From CAYVMX01 sp964452725 (lineage in GTDB: Bacteria; Patescibacteriota; Gracilibacteria; JAHISY01): DNA of 13,086 nt. The notes beneath the pieces are model-generated. The model was not told where the DNA came from. It was given only the letters and a program-made list of their open reading frames with translations, and made no database searches. Every line of letters begins with the position of its first letter. The first letter of the stretch is position 1. The stretch is taken from contig CAYVMX010000019.1 in NCBI GenBank assembly GCA_964452725.1, positions 1 to 13,086 of the forward strand, written 5' to 3'. Positions 5,893-11,388 of this stretch are shown here, piece after piece. The translations under genes were made by a program, and so were the position numbers.

Positions 5893-6492
5893 ATGGATCT
5901 AGCGAAACAGATCGAACGCTTGCTCGACAAGGCTGACAAGCTGAAGTTCGAGGGCAAATACGAAGAAGCGATCAAGGTGTGCGAGAGCGTACTCACGCTC
6001 GATCTCAACTGCGTCGAAGCCTTCGAAGAGATCGGTGACAACTACATCTCACTCCGTGAGCTGAGCAAGTCAGAAAAAGCCCTACGACACGCACTGACTA
6101 TCGACCCCGACAGTGCCAATGCACACTATCTGCTCGGATTCCTCTACTCCTGCCAGCGCAAATGGCAACAGTCGATCGCCGCACTCGAAAAAGCCGACAG
6201 TCTCAAATCCAACCACCCTGAAGTCCTGCGTTGTCTCGGCTGGGGGCTTTTTTCTGCTGGTGAAAAAAACCGCGGTATGATCCTGCTTGAGCGCGCCCGC
6301 GCACTCTCGCCCAACGATATCTTTGTACTCACCGATCTCGGTGTTTGCTATCTCAATGAACGCCAACTCGACAAAGCACTCGAGATTTTTCGTCGTGTGC
6401 TAGAGCTAGACCCAGACAATAAAAAAGCGCGTGAGTGTCTCCTCGTAGTCGAAGAGTACGCTGCTAGTGCTCGCAAGCTGGGGAGGAAGTAG
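5893..6492 (+). CDS. TPR-repeat protein
   Basis: A 200-residue protein made almost wholly of tetratricopeptide repeats, which are helical hairpins that bind other proteins. About five repeats are visible: KFEGKYEEAIKVCESVLTLD (~16-35), AFEEIGDNYISLRELSKSEK (~42-61), AHYLLGFLYSCQRKWQQSIA (~77-96), LRCLGWGLFSAGEKNRGMIL (~110-129), and VLTDLGVCYLNERQLDKALE (~144-163). Each ends in a D/N-P-D/N-like turn (ALTIDPDSA, ALSPND, ELDPDN). There is no signal peptide or membrane helix, so it is probably cytosolic. The frame stays open upstream inside galU, but the start at 5893 is preferred because the repeats begin right after it and a -10 box lies 7 bases before it. The partner is unknown; galU next door may be chance. 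Confidence 0.88.
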   Translation: MDLAKQIERLLDKADKLKFEGKYEEAIKVCESVLTLDLNCVEAFEEIGDNYISLRELSKSEKALRHALTIDPDSANAHYLLGFLYSCQRKWQQSIAALEKADSLKSNHPEVLRCLGWGLFSAGEKNRGMILLERARALSPNDIFVLTDLGVCYLNERQLDKALEIFRRVLELDPDNKKARECLLVVEEYAASARKLGRK

Positions 6493-6511
6493 TGTGGGAC
6501 ATAAAACATCT

Positions 6512-6567
6512 TGTCATCCTGAACTTGATTCAGGATCTCGAGACGTCGGATCAAGTCCGGCATGACA
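6512..6567. repeat. Intergenic palindromic element with TGTCAT/ATGACA ends (second copy)
   Basis: Terminal repeats TGTCAT (6512-6517) and ATGACA (6562-6567). Left hairpin: perfect arms ATCCTGAA (6516-6523) and TTCAGGAT (6529-6536). Right hairpin: CGGA (6547-6550) and TCCG (6556-6559) around TCAAG. It shares GGATCAAGTCCGG with the element at 3026-3100. It sits in the 95-base gap between the TPR gene and tsaC and ends 8 bases before the tsaC -10. Confidence 0.78.
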
Positions 6568-6575
6568 GACTGTTT

Positions 6576-6581
6576 TAAACT
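6576..6581 (+). promoter_or_regulatory. Candidate -10 of tsaC
   Basis: TAAACT, 6 bases (TGCATC) before the tsaC ATG. The preceding repeat element occupies where a -35 would sit. Confidence 0.45.
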
Positions 6582-6587
6582 TGCATC

Positions 6588-7259
6588 ATGCAAATCCTCC
6601 AGATCACGAACACGCGCACTCGACGCACTGCTGTCGCAGCCGCAGTCAAAATCCTGCGTAGCGGGGGAGTCGTCGCACACCCGACTGATACAGTTTTTGG
6701 TTTGGCTGCCGATGTCAGCAGCCCCAAAGCAATCCAAAAGATCCACGCAATCAAAAAGTCTAATACCAAGAAGCCACTCCTCGTAGTAGTCCCGACCAAG
6801 CACTATCTCACCCAGCTCGCAAAAGTCCCACAGATAGCCAAAGTCCTGATTAAAGAGTTTTGGCCAGGCGCGTTGGCTCTAGTTTTGGAAAGAAAATCTC
6901 CTCGCCTCCAGCAAGCTGGAGATTCTGAAACGGTCGGTGTGCGCTATCCAGATCACGCACTCACACTCGCACTCGCACGAGGGTTGAAAGCTCCGATCGT
7001 CACCACCTCTGCCAACCCTACAGGTCGATCACCAGTACGATCAGCAGCAGCGGTTTTTCAGCAGTTCGCTCGCCAAAAACACCAGCCAGATTTGATCCTC
7101 GATGATTACAAAGCCCCAAAGGTAGCTAAGCCCAGCACTATCATTGACTGCACAGGACTTGTGCCCACTCTGCTACGAACTGGGGTGGTGCCAGCTTCAG
7201 AGATTCAAAGAGCGCTACGCCACCAGTCGCAAGGACAAGTACAATTAAACCAGAGATGA
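6588..7259 (+). CDS. tsaC: L-threonylcarbamoyladenylate synthase (YrdC/Sua5 family)
   Basis: Makes threonylcarbamoyl-AMP from threonine, bicarbonate and ATP, the first step of the universal tRNA t6A37 modification. The 223 residues carry the YrdC fold: GGVVAHPTDTVFGLAADV (26-43, family-typical PTDTVYGL), IKKSNTKKPLLVVV (55-68), FWPGALALVLERK (91-103), VGVRYPDHALTLAL (116-129), TTSANPTG (139-146) and STIIDCTG...TLLRTGVV (183-201). It lacks the Sua5 C-terminal domain. The ATG start agrees with the family and a -10 six bases upstream. Residues ~102-113 are encoded by a palindrome (6895-6924). The last 119 bases overlap the 3' end of the membrane-protein gene on minus, so conserved residues from ~185 on are antisense to that gene. 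The tRNA-Thr downstream decodes ACC, an ANN codon, and so is an expected t6A target. Confidence 0.95.
   Translation: MQILQITNTRTRRTAVAAAVKILRSGGVVAHPTDTVFGLAADVSSPKAIQKIHAIKKSNTKKPLLVVVPTKHYLTQLAKVPQIAKVLIKEFWPGALALVLERKSPRLQQAGDSETVGVRYPDHALTLALARGLKAPIVTTSANPTGRSPVRSAAAVFQQFARQKHQPDLILDDYKAPKVAKPSTIIDCTGLVPTLLRTGVVPASEIQRALRHQSQGQVQLNQR
6895..6924. repeat. Palindrome inside tsaC
   Basis: AATCTCC (6895-6901) faces GGAGATT (6918-6924). An alternative inner hairpin is CTCCAGC-AA-GCTGGAG (6906-6921). It encodes KSPRLQQAGDSE in a surface loop of the YrdC fold. The outline resembles the hemL palindrome at 2686-2703 and the right arm of the hemA repeat (GGGGAGATT). Confidence 0.45.
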
Positions 7260-7662
7260 TGAGACCCAGTGCGATGAGTATGACTGCTGTGCGTCGTGGC
7301 ATACCAAATAGATAAGCCACCAGTACACCCGTCCAGCCACCACTACCAGGCAGTGGTACAGCGACCAGTGCGATCAGGCCCAGCGCTCCCCAGCGCTCCC
7401 AAGCAGCGGAGTGTCTGGCGCGTGTATGAGCAAAGATCTTGACTAGTATCCGCTCGACCCACTGTATGTGTCGACGCAAGAAATCCACGACTGGTTCGAG
7501 CAGGTAGATCAGTAGCGTTGCGATCACGATATTCCCCGCCACAGACCAAAACAGAGCACTCAGGGGAGTCAAACCACAGACTGTCAGTCCGAGTGGTAGT
7601 GCGAGACGTAGCTCCGTGACGGGCAGCATCGCCAGGAGTGCGATCGTGAGTTCAGATTGCAT
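7141..7662 (-). CDS. COG2426/small multi-drug export family membrane protein
   Basis: An integral membrane protein of the PF06695-type family, whose real substrate is not established. The 173 residues contain the family signatures LLAMLPVTELRLALPLGL (9-26) and VAVPLPGSGGWTGVLVAYLFGM (100-121). About four hydrophobic stretches are seen: ~5-30, ~33-54, ~93-120 and ~125-150. A basic loop (RRHIQWVERILVK) lies between helices 2 and 3. The frame is open upstream to 7803, but ATG 7662 is chosen because the family begins with this segment and TATACT ends exactly 6 bases before it; the upstream part would overlap rsmH. The 3' end overlaps tsaC by 119 bases, tail to tail, including part of the last hydrophobic stretch. 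It is divergent from rsmH. Confidence 0.88.
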   Translation of the reverse strand: MQSELTIALLAMLPVTELRLALPLGLTVCGLTPLSALFWSVAGNIVIATLLIYLLEPVVDFLRRHIQWVERILVKIFAHTRARHSAAWERWGALGLIALVAVPLPGSGGWTGVLVAYLFGMPRRTAVILIALGLIISGLIVLVLATGGVALFESLKLAPPQFVAEWAQVLCSQ

Positions 7663-7668
7663 AGAGTC

Positions 7669-7697
7669 AGTATAGAGTGAAGCCATGGCTCTGTTAA
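7669..7697 (-). promoter_or_regulatory. Promoter of the COG2426-type gene
   Basis: On minus: TTAACA (7697 to 7692, 5 of 6 to TTGACA), a 17-base spacer, TATACT (7674 to 7669), 6 bases, then the ATG at 7662. This is the most complete leaderless-type promoter in the window. Its -35 lies on top of the rsmH -10 box, and the palindrome AGCCATGGCT (7681-7690) sits in the spacer. Confidence 0.6.
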
Positions 7698-7700
7698 GCT
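7692..7700 (+). promoter_or_regulatory. Candidate extended -10 of rsmH
   Basis: TGTTAAGCT, that is TGn plus TAAGCT (7695-7700). It ends 1 base before the first ATG (7702) and 7 bases before the second ATG (7708). The second matches the spacing of the other genes and the family's N-terminus. It overlaps the -35 of the opposing promoter. Confidence 0.45.
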
Positions 7701-7707
7701 TATGTCG

Positions 7708-8538
7708 ATGCATACTCCTGTCCTCCTCGACGAAGTCCTCACGCTCACCGCACCGCAGACTGGCGAGACTGTGGTCGACTGTACGCTCGGACTCGGTGGG
7801 CATGCTGAGGCCTTGCTAGCGGCGATAGGTCCTACTGGACAGCTCATCGGACTAGATGCCGACACACGCAATCTCACACTAGCCAAAGAGCGTTTGCAGC
7901 AGTACACCAGTCAGCTCACACTCCACCATGCCAACTTTCGTCAGCTCAGTGAGATCGTCGCACCAGCATCGGCAGACATTGTGCTTTTTGATCTTGGCAT
8001 CAGTAGCCCGCACTTCGACGATGCTACTCGTGGTTTTTCTTTTCGACTAGATGGTCCGCTCGATATGCGACTCGATACAGAGCAGAGCCTCACTGCCGCT
8101 GAGATCGTCAATACTTGGACTCTCGCAGAACTCACCAAAATTTTATCTGACTACGGTGAGATCCGTACCGCTGCCAAGGTCGCAACACAGATCGTAGCCG
8201 CCCGACCACTGTCTACCACGACCGAGCTAGCCGCTGTCATCACAGCTGGACGTATCCTGCCACAGGTCTTCCAGGCATTGCGCATGGCAGTCAATGACGA
8301 GCTAGCAGTACTCACAGCTGGACTCACAGCAGCTCTCCAGATCCTCCGACCAGCTGGTCGACTCGCGGTGATTTCTTTTCACTCACTCGAAGATCGTTTG
8401 GTCAAAAACTTCCTCCGCGATCACAAACGTACAGCGCTGACCCTCTTGACCAAAAAGGTCATCATGCCGACCAACACAGAGATCACTAGCAACCCACGTG
8501 CACGCAGTGCTAAACTACGCGCAGCCCAAAAAATCTAA
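7708..8538 (+). CDS. rsmH: 16S rRNA m4C1402 N4-methyltransferase
   Basis: Methylates N4 of C1402 in 16S rRNA with S-adenosylmethionine. From the second ATG it is 276 residues (278 from the ATG at 7702), a little short for the family (~300-315). Seen: HTPVLLDEVL (2-11), the SAM loop VVDCTLGLGGHAEALL (22-37), IGLDAD, VLFDLGISSPHFDD, RGFSFRLDGPLDMRLD, VFQALRMAVNDEL and VISFHSLEDRLVKNF, all RsmH hallmarks. The start at 7708 is preferred because MHTPVLLDEV is the usual beginning and the -10 ends 7 bases upstream; from 7702 the transcript would probably lack the codon. Its stop directly abuts the ftsL start, as in the dcw cluster, though mraZ, ftsI and mur genes are absent here. Confidence 0.96.
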   Translation: MHTPVLLDEVLTLTAPQTGETVVDCTLGLGGHAEALLAAIGPTGQLIGLDADTRNLTLAKERLQQYTSQLTLHHANFRQLSEIVAPASADIVLFDLGISSPHFDDATRGFSFRLDGPLDMRLDTEQSLTAAEIVNTWTLAELTKILSDYGEIRTAAKVATQIVAARPLSTTTELAAVITAGRILPQVFQALRMAVNDELAVLTAGLTAALQILRPAGRLAVISFHSLEDRLVKNFLRDHKRTALTLLTKKVIMPTNTEITSNPRARSAKLRAAQKI

Positions 8539-8880
8539 ATGTCACTACTCATCACATCAGGTCACACAGCTACTCCTGGTATTCGCCGGCGCACACTATC
8601 CTCTCGAGTCGAGCTCGGAGCGACGTCGCTAGTCTTCGTCGTAGTCGCACTCGCATTTGTAGTCTCACTCATCTACCTAGCCCATGCCAACAAAGTCGCG
8701 ACGCGCGGGTATATCTTGAAGCAAATGGAGACCGAAAAAAACACACTCATCACCCAAAACGAAATCTGGCAACAGCGCGTCAGTGAAAATAAAAGCCTCG
8801 AAGCGATCAAAAACTCTCCAGCCGTCGAACGCATGGTGTCGGTCAAAGAAGCGACCTACATCCGCGTCTCCACAGAGTAG
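8539..8880 (+). CDS. ftsL: FtsL-like small cell division protein
   Basis: A 113-residue single-pass membrane protein with a short basic cytoplasmic N-terminus (PGIRRRTLSSR), one membrane helix at about 30-49 (SLVFVVVALAFVVSLIYLAH), and an extracytoplasmic coiled coil at about 52-92 (VATRGYILKQMETEKNTLI...ENKSLEAI). This layout and the position straight after rsmH match FtsL, which joins FtsB and FtsQ to activate septal wall synthesis. Sequence identity alone would not prove it, since FtsL is poorly conserved; FtsB/DivIC-like is the alternative. The ATG follows the rsmH stop with no gap and no ribosome binding site, so it is probably translated by reinitiation. It is convergent with the DHH gene, and the two stop codons abut. 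Confidence 0.75.
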   Translation: MSLLITSGHTATPGIRRRTLSSRVELGATSLVFVVVALAFVVSLIYLAHANKVATRGYILKQMETEKNTLITQNEIWQQRVSENKSLEAIKNSPAVERMVSVKEATYIRVSTE

Positions 8881-10191
8881 TTACTTATTTTTTTTAGCTG
8901 CTGGCTGCTTTTTTTTAGTAGTTTGTTTTTTTTCCTCTGCCGTGATTGCCTCGACTAGGCTCTCGGCAGTTTTGGACAGTTCGGCGTTGGTCGTTTTCTC
9001 TTCGGTCGTAGTGTCAGCATGTAGATCTGCCACTATATTTAGACGTTCAGCCTGATAGGTACGGATTTTTTCTACTACCTCATCGGTTACTGCTTCGACT
9101 TGTTTGTCTTTTATCTTGAACCCTGCTGCACGGACATGACCACCACCACCAAAGATACTCGCGATCTCCATCGCCGAGATAGCTGGCGTAGTCGTACGCA
9201 GACTACCAGAGACACCGATCTCACTTTGCTTTAGCAGTAGTATGACTTCCGCACCCGGAGCATTGGTCAGTAGCTCATCAATGATTCCCATAGCCTCCTC
9301 TGCATCGGCACCTGTCTCACGTAGGTCATCAGCTGTGATCGTACTCCAGACGATCTTGTGGATTGGATCAGATTGGATCTTGCTCAGTACACGACCCCAG
9401 AGTTTCAGCGTTGTGAGTTGTTTCGTTTTAAAGATCTGATGAATAATCTCTTGCTGACGTGCACCTGCTTCGATGAGATTGGCAGCGACCTCCATCGCAC
9501 GGGGAGTCGTATTTGCATTTTGGAAGCTACCAGTATCAGTCGTCAGGCCAGTCAGTAGCAGTGTCGCTATATCTGCGTCCATTAGTTTGGTATTCGTCTC
9601 GCTCTCTAGTGCCTGTACTACCCGTGTGATCAGCTCGGTCGTGCTAGCAGCTGTCATATCGATCAGGTTCACCTTTCCAAAGCCCGTATTGCTAGCGTGG
9701 TGATCGATATTTACCACTGCCGTCTCGTAAAAAAGCTCCGGATTATCTTCAAAAATTCGTCCAAGCTGAGGTAGCTCTGGCGTGTCGCAGGTTACGATCA
9801 GATCGTAGTCAGTCTCACCAGACTCATAGCTCACATCTGCTTTTGTAAACGGCGTACCCTTGCTACGGACGAAGATTTTTAAGACACCGTCCTCAGTCCG
9901 ATGACAGACCTCGGCATTTGTCCGATCACCGAGAGGTAATGTCAAGACGAGATCACCCGTACCAGCGACTTCAGTATCGACAGTCTCGATACTCGGCAAA
10001 AACTCATACACTGGAGCAGCAGGATCGCTACTGGCGAGTGTGGTCTTTTTGCCCAGCTTCTTTAGTGTGAGCGCAAGTGCGAGGATACTACTCAGACCAT
10101 CACCATCGGCTTTGGCGTGTGTCAGCAGGAGTAAATTCTCACTGCGTTGGAGTAGATTTACGATTTGTTGGAGGGGAGTTAGTTCAGTCAC
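8881..10191 (-). CDS. DHH/DHHA1 phosphoesterase (NrnA-like nanoRNase/pAp phosphatase)
   Basis: The family degrades short oligoribonucleotides, pAp or cyclic dinucleotides with manganese. Motifs in the 436 residues: THAKADGDGLSS (24-35, DxD at 29-31), VTCDTPE (133-139), NIDHHASN with DHH at 163-165, GLTTDTGSF (215-223), and the DHHA1 nucleotide loop GGGGHVRAAGF (348-358). An extra strand-rich segment at ~75-128 between motif 1 and 2 is absent from classical NrnA but is familiar to me from CPR proteins. The C-terminus past ~375 is acidic/Thr-rich and then lysine-rich (KKQTTKKKQPAAKKNK), coded by three A8 runs. The start is GTG at 10191; the N-terminal helix before motif 1 fits, but it is less sure than the others because the nearest -10 is 19 bases away. 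The exact substrate is not known. Confidence 0.9.
   Translation of the reverse strand: MTELTPLQQIVNLLQRSENLLLLTHAKADGDGLSSILALALTLKKLGKKTTLASSDPAAPVYEFLPSIETVDTEVAGTGDLVLTLPLGDRTNAEVCHRTEDGVLKIFVRSKGTPFTKADVSYESGETDYDLIVTCDTPELPQLGRIFEDNPELFYETAVVNIDHHASNTGFGKVNLIDMTAASTTELITRVVQALESETNTKLMDADIATLLLTGLTTDTGSFQNANTTPRAMEVAANLIEAGARQQEIIHQIFKTKQLTTLKLWGRVLSKIQSDPIHKIVWSTITADDLRETGADAEEAMGIIDELLTNAPGAEVILLLKQSEIGVSGSLRTTTPAISAMEIASIFGGGGHVRAAGFKIKDKQVEAVTDEVVEKIRTYQAERLNIVADLHADTTTEEKTTNAELSKTAESLVEAITAEEKKQTTKKKQPAAKKNK
8888..8933 (-). repeat. Three A8 homopolymer runs in the DHH gene tail
   Basis: On the coding strand A8 runs occur at 8933-8926, 8916-8909 and 8895-8888. They encode the lysines of the C-terminal tail. 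Such runs are slippage-prone for polymerases and ribosomes. Confidence 0.7.
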
Positions 10192-10207
10192 TTGGTAATT
10201 TGTTCAA

Positions 10208-10228
10208 GTTATTTTAACATAAAATAAC
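10208..10228. promoter_or_regulatory. Palindrome with mirrored -10 boxes between the DHH gene and rpsF
   Basis: GTTATTTTA (10208-10216), ACA, TAAAATAAC (10220-10228): perfect 9-base arms. TAAAAT reads on plus at 10220-10225 and on minus from 10216 to 10211. The minus copy is preceded by TGT (extended -10) and lies 19 bases before the DHH GTG start. The plus copy would transcribe the 177-base spacer toward rpsF. It has the same design as the palindrome at 742-760. Confidence 0.5.
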
Positions 10229-10321
10229 AACGAAGTCAATAGAGGAGCTGAGCACTGTATTCGTTAGCTCCTAGCACGTAGTCGAATTAGAGTGACCATG
10301 ATAGCAGACCAGAAAAACCGT
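10229..10321. other. Spacer with an inverted repeat, no gene recognised
   Basis: Holds AGGAGCT (10242-10248) facing AGCTCCT (10265-10271). A 25-codon frame from ATG 10298 exists but has no supporting features. It may be leader for the plus-strand transcript from the 10220 box. Confidence 0.3.
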
Positions 10322-10350
10322 TTGACTTTCCAAATCCTCTCTAGTAAAAT
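10322..10350 (+). promoter_or_regulatory. Sigma-70 type promoter of rpsF-rpsR
   Basis: TTGACT (10322-10327, 5 of 6), a spacer of exactly 17 bases, TAAAAT (10345-10350, 5 of 6). The predicted start is near 10357, giving a leader of about 49 bases. This is the best -35/-10 pair in the window and the only clear case with a real leader. Confidence 0.65.
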
Positions 10351-10362
10351 CCTCCAGCTTTC

Positions 10363-10387
10363 TTGTCCGGCGTAGATCGTCAGGCAA
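10363..10387 (+). promoter_or_regulatory. Leader hairpin before rpsF, possible S6:S18 control element
   Basis: In the predicted leader, TTGTC pairs with GGCAA and GGCG pairs with CGTC (with G-U pairs), with one C/A mismatch and a TAGAT loop. It carries a CCG triplet at 10367-10369. Leaders of rpsF operons in many bacteria bind the S6:S18 dimer through a CCG-containing structure. The match here is by context and the CCG only. A second -10-like TTTAAT (10388-10393) lies after it, 12 bases before the ATG. Confidence 0.3.
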
Positions 10388-10405
10388 TTTAATCCCACAG
10401 AAAGT

Positions 10406-10972
10406 ATGACCGATACAGTAGCTCCTGCCACCGTTCCGACCGTTGATTACGAGATCCTCGTGGTTTTCGCTGGCAGCCTCAAAGAGTCTCTCCGCAAAGC
10501 TGCTATCGAAAAGCTCACCAAAGATATCAAGCAAATGGGCAAGCTCGCCAACTCCACCACTTGGGAGCAGCGACCTTTGGCTTACAAGATCAAACAAGAC
10601 ACCCAAGGCACTTACGCCATCTACCATGTCACTGGTGTGACAGCTACAGTGATCCCCGAGCTAGAAAACACCCTACGTCTCGACCCTGCCGTGATCCGCT
10701 CCCTCATCACAAAGACCCCCAAGAACTACGTCTGGAGTGACTACACCGCCGAGGACCTCGAGCACGACTATCGCAAGTTCAACGCTAGTATCTTTGCCGA
10801 AAACACTGCGACTGCGGTGAAAAAGCCCGCCGTCCGCCGACCAGCCGCCAGACCGACAGTCAAACCAGCTGCCACCCCAAAGCCCAAACCGCAAACTAAA
10901 GCCGAAAAGGAAAAAACCTCCAAAGATATCGACAAAAAGCTTGATAATATTCTCGACGAACTCAACGACTAA
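10406..10972 (+). CDS. rpsF: 30S ribosomal protein S6 with C-terminal extension
   Basis: A small-subunit platform protein that binds S18 and 16S rRNA. The S6 fold covers about residues 13-108: VDYEILVVFAGSL, EKLTKDIKQMGKLANSTTWEQRPLAYKIKQ, GTYAIYHVTG, and LRLDPAVIRSLITK (family: LR.d..vlR.l..k). The 188 residues are well above the usual 95-135. The extra ~60 residues are Ala/Pro/Lys-rich (about 136-170) and end in a charged helix, DIDKKLDNILDELND. The start at 10406 leaves a short acidic N-tail. rpsR follows 20 bases after the stop; the ssb gene usually found between them is absent. Confidence 0.94.
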   Translation: MTDTVAPATVPTVDYEILVVFAGSLKESLRKAAIEKLTKDIKQMGKLANSTTWEQRPLAYKIKQDTQGTYAIYHVTGVTATVIPELENTLRLDPAVIRSLITKTPKNYVWSDYTAEDLEHDYRKFNASIFAENTATAVKKPAVRRPAARPTVKPAATPKPKPQTKAEKEKTSKDIDKKLDNILDELND

Positions 10973-10992
10973 TTTAAACTCACTCCAAAACT

Positions 10993-11214
10993 TTGGCTAC
11001 CAAACGCTCCACAGCTCGCAAAATCTGTAAATTCTGTGTCACGCACACTACCTATCTAGACTACAAGAATATCCGCGTGTTGCGTCGCTATATCCAGTCC
11101 AGCGGCAAGCTCCAGCCACGGCGCTACTCTGGTGTCTGTGCTGCTCATCAGCGGGCACTCGCCACTGCTGTCAAGCGTGCGCGCATTGCCGTCCTGCTAC
11201 CATTTGTACGGTAG
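10993..11214 (+). CDS. rpsR: 30S ribosomal protein S18
   Basis: A small-subunit protein that pairs with S6. The 73 residues cover the family: KICKFCVTHTTYLDYKNIRVLRRYI, GKLQPRRYSGVCAAHQRALATAVKRARIAVLLPFV. A CxxC (Cys12, Cys15) and a later CxxH (VCAAH, ~49-52) suggest the zinc-binding form. The start codon is TTG; the in-frame stop at 10975-10977 leaves no better start, and ATKRS is a reasonable N-terminus. A TAAACT at 10975-10980 lies 12 bases upstream, but cotranscription with rpsF is more likely. The tRNA follows after 16 bases. Confidence 0.95.
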   Translation: MATKRSTARKICKFCVTHTTYLDYKNIRVLRRYIQSSGKLQPRRYSGVCAAHQRALATAVKRARIAVLLPFVR

Positions 11215-11230
11215 GCGTCCTCTATATCGA

Positions 11231-11306
11231 GCCGCCATAGCTCAGTTGGTAGAGCGCGCCCATGGTAAGGGCGAGGTCACCAGTTCGATTCTGGTTGGCG
11301 GCTCCA
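11231..11306 (+). tRNA. tRNA-Thr (anticodon GGT), CCA encoded
   Basis: Folds cleanly: acceptor GCCGCCA with TGGCGGC (7 of 7 pairs), D arm GCTC...GAGC, anticodon stem CGCCC/GGGCG with loop ATGGTAA and anticodon GGT at 34-36, T arm ACCAG/CTGGT with loop TTCGATT, discriminator T73 and encoded CCA. It reads ACC (and ACT by wobble). Position 37 is A, as needed for the t6A made by the TsaC pathway. It is probably cut out of the rpsF-rpsR transcript, since no well-placed promoter lies in the 16-base gap. Confidence 0.96.
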
Positions 11307-11376
11307 TTCTAAGCTTCTCGTCTATAGCTCGGAGCTACGCATGGCTTCGCCAGCAATCAACTAAACAATTCACTTC

Positions 11377-11382
11377 TAAATT
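11377..11382 (+). promoter_or_regulatory. Candidate -10 of rplU
   Basis: TAAATT, followed by 6 bases (CAAATA) and the rplU ATG. The rest of the tRNA-rplU gap (11307-11376) holds a short palindrome TAGCTCGGAGCTA and nothing else recognised. Confidence 0.45.
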
Positions 11383-11388
11383 CAAATA

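Noticed and set aside
7663..7803. Upstream extension of the COG2426-type protein by 47 residues
   Set aside because: It is hydrophilic, antisense to the conserved start of rsmH, and upstream of the TATACT box that fits ATG 7662.
8886..8917. Possible Rho-independent terminator between ftsL and the DHH gene
   Set aside because: The T runs are coding (lysine codons on minus), and no stable hairpin of adequate length precedes them.
8881..10191. Plus-strand open frames opposite the DHH gene
   Set aside because: Ser/Val-rich shadow translations without family match; the minus frame carries DHH and GGGGH motifs.
10298..10375. 25-codon frame starting ATG in the rpsF leader spacer
   Set aside because: It runs across the strong TTGACT/TAAAAT promoter, and has no homology signal or promoter of its own at the leaderless distance.
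11307..11376. Second tRNA or small RNA after tRNA-Thr
   Set aside because: Only a 5-base stem (TAGCT/AGCTA) and a weak TGGC/GCCA stem are seen; no cloverleaf can be drawn.
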